The translations under genes and the position numbers were made by a program. 10,523 bases of DNA from assembly GCA_020625635.1 (NCBI GenBank), contig JAHLBL010000042.1, positions 1 to 10,523 of the forward strand. Direction: 5' to 3'. The notes below the pieces were generated by a model. It had not been told where the DNA came from. It saw only the letters and a list, made by a program, of their open reading frames with translations, and searched no databases. Origin of the DNA: a bacterium. Its GTDB lineage: Bacteria > Bacillota > Clostridia > Oscillospirales > Acutalibacteraceae. Shown in pieces: positions 5,583 to 10,523 of the stretch (position 1 is the first letter of the stretch; every line of letters begins with the position of its first letter).

Positions 5583-6593
5583 TTATTTGTAACCGTTTTT
5601 ATTATGGCTCTGCCAGTTCCAGCTGTCGCGGCACATCTCCTCTAAACCGCGCTCAGCCTTCCAGCCGAGGACCTCAGCCGCCTTTGACGGGTCGGCGTAG
5701 CACTCGGCGATATCCCCGGGGCGTCTGGGCTTGATAGAATACGGGATCACGAGGTCGTTCACGCGCATAAAAGTGTTCACGATATCGAGCACGCTGTAGC
5801 CCGTACCCGTACCGATGTTGAAGATCTCGGTGCCCTTATGCGCCGCGGCGTAGTCGATCGCCTTAACGTGAGCGACCGCGAGGTCGACGACGTGGATATA
5901 ATCGCGCACGCCCGTGCCGTCGTGAGTCGGGTAATCGTTGCCGAAAACTCCGAGCTCCTTCAGCTTGCCCGCGGCGACCTGGGTGATATAGGGCATAAGA
6001 TTATTCGGAATACCGTTCGGGTCCTCGCCGATCCTTCCGCTCTCGTGAGCGCCGATGGGATTGAAATATCTCAGCAGCACAACGCTCAGCCCGCTGTCGG
6101 CAGCGGAAGCGTCAGTCAGAATCTGCTCGTTCATCAGCTTTGTCCAGCCGTAGGGGTTGGTGCAGCCTGTCGGCATACCCTCAACGAGCGGCACACGCTC
6201 GGGAACTCCGTAAACTGTCGCTGAGGAGCTGAAAACAAAGTTCTGAACGCCGTACTTTTTCATAACCTCGAGAAGAGTGAGTGTAGAGTCGAGGTTGTTC
6301 CTGTAATATCTCAGCGGAACGGCACAGCTCTCGCCTACAGCCTTGAGTCCCGCGAAGTGGATAACCGCGTCGAAATCGTTTTCCACGAACATCCTGTCAA
6401 CGGCTTCGCCGTCGCAGACGTCAAGCTCGTAAAGCCTGACCTCCTGTCCCGTGATCTCCTTGATCCTGTTAAGAACCTCGGGACAGCTGTTGTCGAAGTT
6501 ATCCGCGATAATCGGGGTATGTCCCGCTTTTATAAGCTCTATGCATGTGTGCGAGCCGATGTAGCCCGCTCCGCCTGTGAGTAAAACTTTCAT
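5583..6593 (-). CDS. galE: UDP-glucose 4-epimerase
   Basis: 336 residues, matching E. coli GalE (338). It interconverts UDP-glucose and UDP-galactose using bound NAD, for the Leloir pathway and for envelope polysaccharide precursors. The N-terminal Rossmann motif is TGGAGYIGSHT (6-16). The SSSATVYG block (122-129) gives the catalytic Ser124, and NPYGWTK (146-152) gives Tyr148 and Lys152. ADNFDN (30-35) and HFAGLKAVGES (79-89) are also typical. Start ATG 6593 begins directly at the Rossmann strand and follows AAAGGA; a longer frame to 6635 overlaps the upstream gene. It is the second gene of an operon, 13 bases after the cyclophilin stop, with the ribosome binding site next to that stop. I see no GC-rich terminator after it, only AT-rich palindromes around 5520-5575. 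Confidence 0.96.
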   Translation of the reverse strand: MKVLLTGGAGYIGSHTCIELIKAGHTPIIADNFDNSCPEVLNRIKEITGQEVRLYELDVCDGEAVDRMFVENDFDAVIHFAGLKAVGESCAVPLRYYRNNLDSTLTLLEVMKKYGVQNFVFSSSATVYGVPERVPLVEGMPTGCTNPYGWTKLMNEQILTDASAADSGLSVVLLRYFNPIGAHESGRIGEDPNGIPNNLMPYITQVAAGKLKELGVFGNDYPTHDGTGVRDYIHVVDLAVAHVKAIDYAAAHKGTEIFNIGTGTGYSVLDIVNTFMRVNDLVIPYSIKPRRPGDIAECYADPSKAAEVLGWKAERGLEEMCRDSWNWQSHNKNGYK

Positions 6594-6606
6594 ATTATCA
6601 ATCCTT

Positions 6607-7125
6607 TCATTCTTTTTCGGGCTCGGGGTAGTCAACGCCGAAGGTCTCTACCTCGACCTTTTCCATAATCTGAGGGTCGAGCGGCTTGTCGGAGAAGTCC
6701 GTGTCGCACTCTGCGATCTCGTTAACGGCGTCCATTCCCTCGATCACCTTGCCGAAGGCAGCGTACTGACCATCGAGGTGAGGCGAGGTCTTGTGCATAA
6801 TAAAGAACTGCGAGCCAGCGCTGTCGGGCATCATCGAACGCGCCATCGAGAGCACGCCCTCGGTATGTCTGAGCGGATTGTTGAAGCCGTTCTGCAGGAA
6901 CTCTCCCTTTATATGATATCCGGGACCGCCCATACCTGTTCCGTCGGGACAGCCGCCCTGAATCATAAAGCCGTAAATCACGCGGTGGAATGTAAGTCCG
7001 TCGTAGTAGCCCTTCTTTACGAGGCTGATAAAGTTGTTGACGGTGTTGGGAGCGATTTCGGGATAAAGCTCCGCCTTTATTGTTTTACCGCTGTTGAGCG
7101 TAAATGTAACGATTGGATTGCTCAT
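6607..7125 (-). CDS. Peptidyl-prolyl cis-trans isomerase, cyclophilin type
   Basis: 172 residues, single cyclophilin domain, no signal peptide or membrane segment, so cytoplasmic. It catalyses cis-trans isomerisation of Xaa-Pro bonds. Motifs: FHRVIYGFMIQGG (46/47-58) with the catalytic Arg48, Phe53, Met54 and Gln56; SAGSQFFI (102-109); LDGQYAAFGKV (118-127). At the position of human CypA Trp121 there is His117, and Tyr121 replaces His126, changes that in bacterial members go with low cyclosporin sensitivity (inference). The acidic tail PEPEKE is unremarkable. ATG 7125 follows AAGGA. First gene of the operon with galE; the pairing has no obvious functional logic and may be simple co-transcription. 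Confidence 0.95.
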   Translation of the reverse strand: MSNPIVTFTLNSGKTIKAELYPEIAPNTVNNFISLVKKGYYDGLTFHRVIYGFMIQGGCPDGTGMGGPGYHIKGEFLQNGFNNPLRHTEGVLSMARSMMPDSAGSQFFIMHKTSPHLDGQYAAFGKVIEGMDAVNEIAECDTDFSDKPLDPQIMEKVEVETFGVDYPEPEKE

Positions 7126-7157
7126 AGTAAAATCCTTCCTTTCGGTGTATTTACTCT

Positions 7158-7186
7158 ATTCTATAATATTTCACGGAATATATCAA
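7158..7186 (-). promoter_or_regulatory. Promoter of the cyclophilin-galE operon
   Basis: On the minus strand TTGATA (7186-7181), 17 bases, TAGAAT (7163-7158). Predicted start near 7151, leader about 25 bases to the ATG at 7125. Confidence 0.7.
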
Positions 7187-7193
7187 GTTTCAT

Positions 7194-7222
7194 TTGTAAT
7201 TTAGGAAATTTTATGTTATTAT
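7194..7222 (+). promoter_or_regulatory. Promoter of the metal-dependent regulator gene
   Basis: TTGTAA (7194-7199), 17 bases, TATTAT (7217-7222), with TG at 7214-7215 as an extended -10. The spacer holds the small palindrome AATTT-AGG-AAATT (7197-7209), a possible autoregulatory operator for the DtxR/MntR-type product, though this is only inference. It lies back to back with the cyclophilin promoter; the -35 boxes are 7 bases apart. Confidence 0.65.
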
Positions 7223-7253
7223 ATTCGCAGAAAAGAATCGGGAGTGATCAGCC

Positions 7254-7649
7254 TTGAGAATTAAAGAATCCGCGGAGGATTATCTTGAGACAATACTTGT
7301 GCTCAGTATGTCCAAAAGTACCGTACGCTCGATTGACATAGTCAAAAAAATGGAGCTCAGCAAGCCCAGCGTCAGCGTGGCTATGAAGAAGCTCAGGGAG
7401 AACGGGTATATAAATATGAATTCCGAGGGACATATCAGCCTGACCGACGAGGGACGCGCGATCGCGGAGAAGATCTACGAGCGCCATGTATTCATCTCGC
7501 AGTGGCTTATCGACCTCGGCGTGAGTTCGGAAACCGCGATGGCGGACGCGTGCAGGATCGAGCACGTGCTCTCCGACGAGTCCTTCGCCGCGATAAAGAA
7601 CAGATACAGCGGCAGCAGGTGCAAGGACTGCCCCGCTCGGAACTTTTAA
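7254..7649 (+). CDS. DtxR/MntR-family metal-dependent transcriptional regulator
   Basis: 131 residues, starting at TTG 7254 with GGGAG nine to ten bases upstream; the family N-terminus (IKESAEDYLETI) requires this start. An N-terminal winged helix (residues 5-68, recognition region SKPSVSVAMKKL at 36-47) is followed by the helical dimerisation and metal domain (70-115). There is no C-terminal SH3 domain, as in Bacillus MntR. Metal ligands by comparison: Asp9 and Glu12 (MntR-like), His78, Glu103 and His104; Cys100 stands where MntR has Glu99 and as DtxR has Cys102, so the site is a hybrid. It represses metal uptake genes when Mn or Fe is bound; no transporter lies in this window. The C-terminus SRCKDCPARNF has an extra CxxC pair, and the last two residues and stop codon lie inside a dispersed repeat fragment. 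Confidence 0.9.
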   Translation: MRIKESAEDYLETILVLSMSKSTVRSIDIVKKMELSKPSVSVAMKKLRENGYINMNSEGHISLTDEGRAIAEKIYERHVFISQWLIDLGVSSETAMADACRIEHVLSDESFAAIKNRYSGSRCKDCPARNF

Positions 7650-7706
7650 CTATCAATACAGCGATATAAGTAAGGGATGGCTCATTTTGACTTTTGAGCC
7701 ATCCCA
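7642..7706 (+). repeat. Dispersed intergenic repeat, right-end fragment C
   Basis: Positions 7642-7666 match the right end of copy B (10499-10523) at 23 of 25 bases (core AACTATCAATACAGC). They are followed after a few bases by a hairpin (7674-7705) whose loop region GGCTC..AAAA..AAAA..GAGC, read on the minus strand, resembles the hairpins of copies A and B. The left arm and centre are missing. The fragment begins within the last codons of the regulator gene and supplies its stop. Confidence 0.65.
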
Positions 7707-7711
7707 TTTTT
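7674..7711 (+). terminator. Terminator shared by convergent genes
   Basis: Perfect 11-bp stem GGGATGGCTCA/TGAGCCATCCC with a 10-base loop, followed on the plus strand by ATTTTTC. It ends the regulator transcript 24 bases after its stop. On the minus strand it follows the 7711-8541 stop by 5 bases but with a poorer tail (TTACTTAT), so it may act in both directions. Confidence 0.8.
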
Positions 7712-8541
7712 CATACAACAGCGTTTTTACGCAGCAGATATTTCTCGATTGACGACGCGGTCTGGCTCGAGGTCAGGTTGCTGCACGACGTCGGAACGAT
7801 CGAGCCGAGCTCGCGCTGGTACGCCCTTGAATAAAGCGCTCCCGCAAAATACTCCTCGCTAAGGTCATCGGGCTTTATGCGGTCGAAGAAATTCGGCATA
7901 CGGAAGCTGTAGTCAAAGTACACGAACCCGTGGACGCAGACAGTCGGCGGCGCGGAGGTAAGGACGACAGCCTCGTCCGACAGCGGGAGCAGCCCGTTGA
8001 TCCGCGTGGGCGCGAGCACCAGCGGACAGTTGCCGAGCAGGGCGCGGTTCTCGCTGCAGTGAACCGACGCGCCGAGCTCGCCCGTGAGTTCCTCGCAGCG
8101 CTCGTTGTAGAGCGTAAGGTTATCGGTGACTACGGTAACGTCTCCGCAGCAGCTTACCACGTCCTTTATAAGCGCCGTGTTCTCGCCGCGCGGGTCATAA
8201 AACGCCAGCGGCACTCTGCCGCCGAGCCTGTTCTCGACGAACAGCCCGAGGTTAACGCACAGGCGCGACTTGAACTCGCCGTTCTCAAACCGCGTGAAGC
8301 CCGAATCCTCGGGAAAAACGACCTCGTCGGAGCAGAGGATCCCCTTCCGTCCCGAATCAATTATCCTCCCGAGGCGGTTCCAGTCGACCTTTCCCGTGCG
8401 GTTTATGTAGTGAACGTGCCTGAGCGCGACGCCGCGCGCGCTGTTTATGGAAGCGTAGGCGGAATTGCCGCGCACAAGATTGAACAGCCGCGCGAAAGCG
8501 TTCTTTCCCTGTCTGTTTTCTATACTCAGAGCTGTAAGCAT
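7711..8541 (-). CDS. Unrecognised 276-residue cytoplasmic protein
   Basis: 276 residues. ATG 8541 is chosen because AAAGGGG lies eight bases upstream; the frame extends to a TTG at 8559 that overlaps that site. I do not recognise the family. There is no signal peptide or membrane segment. The central part alternates hydrophobic strands and helices in a Rossmann-like way: VPLAFYDPRGENTALIKDV (about 136-154), DVTVVTDN (159-166), ASVHCSENRALLGNCPLVLAPTRING (from about 179), EAVVLTSAPPTVCV. The C-terminus is helical (SEEYFAGALYSRAYQRELGS, SSIEKYLLRKN). It has several cysteines but no CxxC pattern. Codon use matches its neighbours. It is divergent from rsmJ-trmO. A nucleotide- or sugar-binding role is possible but not shown. 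Confidence 0.75.
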   Translation of the reverse strand: MLTALSIENRQGKNAFARLFNLVRGNSAYASINSARGVALRHVHYINRTGKVDWNRLGRIIDSGRKGILCSDEVVFPEDSGFTRFENGEFKSRLCVNLGLFVENRLGGRVPLAFYDPRGENTALIKDVVSCCGDVTVVTDNLTLYNERCEELTGELGASVHCSENRALLGNCPLVLAPTRINGLLPLSDEAVVLTSAPPTVCVHGFVYFDYSFRMPNFFDRIKPDDLSEEYFAGALYSRAYQRELGSIVPTSCSNLTSSQTASSIEKYLLRKNAVV

Positions 8542-8607
8542 ATCGTTATCCCCTTTCAATTCTCTTGAAAAGGATATGCCGCGGAATACGCAATTATGAA
8601 TTACCGC

Positions 8608-8636
8608 TTTATTTCCCGCGCGGTTTATGGTACAAT
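8608..8636 (+). promoter_or_regulatory. Promoter of the rsmJ-trmO operon
   Basis: An extended -10, TGG-TACAAT (8628-8636), is the main evidence. The -35 position 17 bases upstream is TTTATT (8608-8613), weak, which is tolerated with an extended -10. The start would be near 8643 and GGAGG lies at 8654-8658. Confidence 0.5.
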
Positions 8637-8665
8637 AACGGAAAAGGACTAACGGAGGCGACGCG

Positions 8666-9409
8666 ATGGATCACGGCAGTGAACTTGTGGTATGTATGGG
8701 CAGCGGCGCTCAGCGCGAGGCTGCCGAAGCGCTGGCACGGCGAACGGGCGCTCCGCTGACGGACGCCGCGGGCGACGGACTGACCTTGCTTATCGACAAA
8801 AGCGGCGTGTCGCTGACGGGAGGCGGACTGAGCCTGCGCGGTGATTTTGAGCAGATGCTTCACCGAATCAGCGACGGAAGGCTGAGCCACGAAATGCTCG
8901 TAAAGATCGCAAAAACAAAAACCCCTCATCCTGTCGCGGTTGACGCTACGGCAGGTCTGGGGGAGGATTCTCTTTTGCTCGCGGCTGCGGGCTATGAGGT
9001 CGTTATGTTCGAGCGCGACGCGGTTATCGCGGCGCTGCTGAGGGACGCGCTGAGACGCGCGAAAAAGCATCCCGCTCTCAGGGAAATCGCGGCGCGTATG
9101 AGGCTTATCGAGGGCAACAGCGTTGAGCTTATATCATCAGCCGTGTCACAGCCCGAGCTGATTTACCTCGACCCGATGTTCCCGTCACGGCGCAAGAGCG
9201 GACTTATCGGCAAAAAGCTGCAGCTCATCCAGAAGCTTGAGCAGCCGTGCGCCGATGAAGAAGAGCTGTTGAACGCCGCGTTAAACGCCAAGCCCGCTAA
9301 AATCATCATCAAGCGCCCGCTGAAGGGCGGGTTTCTCGCGGGCAGAAAACCAAATTACTCGGTAAAGGGCAAGGCAATCAGATACGATTGCGTATTGCCG
9401 CAGAGGTAG
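8666..9409 (+). CDS. rsmJ: 16S rRNA (guanine-1516 N2) methyltransferase
   Basis: 247 residues, matching E. coli RsmJ (250). It is a class I SAM-dependent methyltransferase that modifies G1516 of 16S rRNA. Visible features: the GDGLTLLIDKSGVSL strand region (36-50), SAM motif I VDATAGLGED (92-101), FERDAVIAALLRDALRRA (115-132), the catalytic-type YLDPMFP (167-173), KRP (216-218) and the C-terminal SVKGKAIRYD (232-241). One difference from proteobacterial RsmJ is the segment before motif I, SHEMLVKIAKTKTPHP (74-89). ATG 8666 follows GGAGG with seven bases between. trmO begins two bases after its stop, so the two RNA methyltransferases form an operon with likely translational coupling. Confidence 0.9.
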   Translation: MDHGSELVVCMGSGAQREAAEALARRTGAPLTDAAGDGLTLLIDKSGVSLTGGGLSLRGDFEQMLHRISDGRLSHEMLVKIAKTKTPHPVAVDATAGLGEDSLLLAAAGYEVVMFERDAVIAALLRDALRRAKKHPALREIAARMRLIEGNSVELISSAVSQPELIYLDPMFPSRRKSGLIGKKLQLIQKLEQPCADEEELLNAALNAKPAKIIIKRPLKGGFLAGRKPNYSVKGKAIRYDCVLPQR

Positions 9410-9411
9410 CT

Positions 9412-10083
9412 ATGAATTTTGATCCGATTGCACACATATACAACGACTTCCCCACCAAATTCGGACTTCCGAGACAGAGCGGAATGTCCGAGCATCTTAT
9501 CTCGCGGATAGTGATGGAGAAGGATTACAGAAACATAGAGGCGTTCAGGGGTATTGAGGAGTTTGAGTACCTCTGGCTTATATGGGTTTTTGAGTCGATG
9601 GGCAAGCGCCCGTGGTCGCCGACAGTGCGTCCGCCGAAGCTCGGCGGAAACAGGCGTATGGGCGTGTTCGCGACACGCTCGCCGAACCGACCGAATCCGA
9701 TTGGTCTCACGAAGGTGAAGCTCATTAAGCTTGAGCAGACCGCGGAAGGTCCCGTGCTCACGGTGTCGGGCGCCGACCTGATGAGCGGAACGGCTATCCT
9801 CGATATAAAGCCGTATCTCTCATACGCCGACAGCTCTCCCGAAGCGCCGTCGGGCGAATACGGTCCGCGCGAGCCGCTGAAAGTCGAGCTTCCGCAGAAG
9901 GCGCAGAAGCTGTTCAGCGAGGAACAGCGGAACACCCTTACGGAGGTGCTGTCGCTCGACCCGCGTCCCGGCTATCAGAGCGATCCCGAGCGGATCTACG
10001 GCTTCGCTTACGGCGGATACGACATCCGCTTCAGGGTAGAGGACGGAACGGCTTATGTGACCGATATAGTAAAGCAGATATAA
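9412..10083 (+). CDS. trmO: tRNA (N6-threonylcarbamoyl-A37) N6-methyltransferase
   Basis: 223 residues. TrmO (YaeB/TsaA family) adds a methyl group to t6A37 in ACY-reading tRNA-Thr, giving m6t6A and better decoding. It is a SAM-dependent enzyme with a beta-barrel rather than a Rossmann fold. Motifs: IAHIYNDFPTKFGLPRQ (6-22), FEYLWLIWVF (51-60), GVFATRSPNRPNPIGL (84-99), DLMSGTAILDIKPYL (122-136) and the C-terminal DPRPGY...YGFAYGGYDIRF (183-207). The internal ATG 9412 is used because GAGG of the preceding rsmJ end serves as its ribosome binding site; an in-frame start at 9388 would overlap rsmJ. The stop is doubled closely (TAA TAG). It converges with the next gene with only three bases between. 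Confidence 0.94.
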   Translation: MNFDPIAHIYNDFPTKFGLPRQSGMSEHLISRIVMEKDYRNIEAFRGIEEFEYLWLIWVFESMGKRPWSPTVRPPKLGGNRRMGVFATRSPNRPNPIGLTKVKLIKLEQTAEGPVLTVSGADLMSGTAILDIKPYLSYADSSPEAPSGEYGPREPLKVELPQKAQKLFSEEQRNTLTEVLSLDPRPGYQSDPERIYGFAYGGYDIRFRVEDGTAYVTDIVKQI

Positions 10084-10086
10084 TAG

Positions 10087-10263
10087 TCAGTTCTGCTTTT
10101 CAACTATTTTGTACTCGTCGTACAGATTGAAGTAGTGGCACTCCTGAACCGAGTCGGAGAGGAATCTCGCGTACTCGTCCTCGTCGAGATTGACGTCGCA
10201 GGTGTAGCACTCGTACTCCTCGTCGTATATATAATGAGCGCAGAGCGCGCAGTCTGTTTTCAC
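10087..10263 (-). CDS. Small cysteine-rich protein (DUF6472-like)
   Basis: 58 residues starting at GTG 10263, with AAGGAG seven bases upstream; the frame is MKTDCALCAHYIYDEEYEC... ending in KIVEKQN. Five cysteines occur as C5xxC8 and C19xxC22 plus C42, suggesting a small zinc-ribbon-like fold, surrounded by many acidic and tyrosine residues (YDEEYECY, LDEDEYARFL). I recall this pattern as a small conserved Clostridia protein annotated DUF6472; the accession is from memory, the function is unknown. Its stop lies three bases from the convergent trmO stop and no terminator fits between, so transcripts probably overlap antisense. A longer frame at 10100-10312 in another phase is not the gene. Confidence 0.8.
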   Translation of the reverse strand: MKTDCALCAHYIYDEEYECYTCDVNLDEDEYARFLSDSVQECHYFNLYDEYKIVEKQN

Positions 10264-10298
10264 AATGATTCTCCTTTGTGCTGTATTTTTTCAGCTTA

Positions 10299-10328
10299 AT
10301 TATAGCCGACAAACCGCCGCGCCGTCAA
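10299..10328 (-). promoter_or_regulatory. Promoter of the small cysteine-rich protein gene
   Basis: On the minus strand TTGACG (10328-10323), 18 bases, perfect TATAAT (10304-10299). Predicted start near 10292, leader about 29 bases. Confidence 0.75.
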
Positions 10329-10353
10329 GCGTTTCCGAATTCACAAGCAAATT

Positions 10354-10523
10354 TATGGGGCTGGCTCGAAACTAAAAGAGCAGCCCCATATGTACAAATG
10401 CATTTCAATAGTGATAAGTATTAAGTGAAAAGCGGAAAGCGGTATAGAAAAACACAACTCTTTCAAAAACAACATTGTCCTGTTGCTTATTACTTATCAC
10501 TTTCAACTATCAATACAGCAATA
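10354..10523 (+). repeat. Dispersed palindromic intergenic repeat, copy B (runs off window)
   Basis: It starts with a hairpin TATGGGGCT-G-GCTC / GAGC-AGCCCCATA (10354-10390, one bulged G). The stretch TGTACAAATGCATTTCAA and the arm AATAGTGATAAGTATTAAG follow, then a centre and a right arm CTTATTACTTATCACTTTCAA (from 10487) that is the imperfect inverted copy of the left arm (two mismatches and one gap over about 21 bases). It is in the same orientation as copy A and 88% identical to it over the first 76 bases. By analogy a second hairpin should lie just past 10523. It sits upstream of the small cysteine protein's promoter. Confidence 0.75.

Noticed and set aside
10100..10312. A 70-residue minus-strand frame rich in Arg
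   Set aside because: It is a frame shadow of the 58-residue cysteine protein, which has the AAGGAG site, GTG start and a sensible acidic, cysteine-patterned sequence.

Overview
The window looks like a chromosomal housekeeping stretch from an anaerobic gut Firmicute of the Oscillospirales (Ruminococcus-like). Evidence for this is a set of near-consensus sigma-A promoters (TTGACA/TATAAT type with 17-base spacers), strong GGAGG ribosome binding sites, a PduL-type phosphotransacetylase, a secreted protein with a cohesin-like domain, a secreted aromatic-rich binding-type protein with a sortase-like tail, and a Clostridia-type small cysteine protein. The genus is an inference; no rRNA is present.

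Layout. Positions 1-50 hold the first 16 codons of rpsL (minus strand), fed by two tandem promoters and a leader with a UACG-capped hairpin. Next come a predicted helical-bundle protein (minus), a hemolysin III/TrhA membrane protein (plus), pduL (minus) and a family-4 uracil-DNA glycosylase (plus). A convergent gap at 2751-3024 carries a structured repeat. Positions 3025-5351 hold three minus-strand envelope genes: a secreted, membrane-anchored binding-like protein, a membrane-anchored cohesin-like protein and a small two-helix membrane protein whose promoter overlaps a palindromic operator. Then a cyclophilin-galE operon (minus) is divergent from a DtxR/MntR-type regulator (plus). An unrecognised 276-residue protein (minus) is divergent from an rsmJ-trmO operon (plus), and the window ends with a 58-residue cysteine-rich protein (minus) and a second repeat copy.

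The genes are mostly independent: central carbon and envelope sugar metabolism (PduL, GalE), RNA modification (RsmJ, TrmO), DNA repair (UDG), protein folding (cyclophilin), metal sensing and cell-surface functions.

The least explained signal is a dispersed, roughly palindromic intergenic repeat: a full copy at 2798-2992, a copy running off the window end at 10354, and an end fragment at 7642-7706. It carries imperfect inverted arms and GC-rich hairpins at its ends whose stem sequences differ between copies while pairing is kept. The T-rich tails point outward, so the element can act as a pair of outward-facing terminators between convergent genes. The fragment supplies the stop codon of the metal regulator gene.
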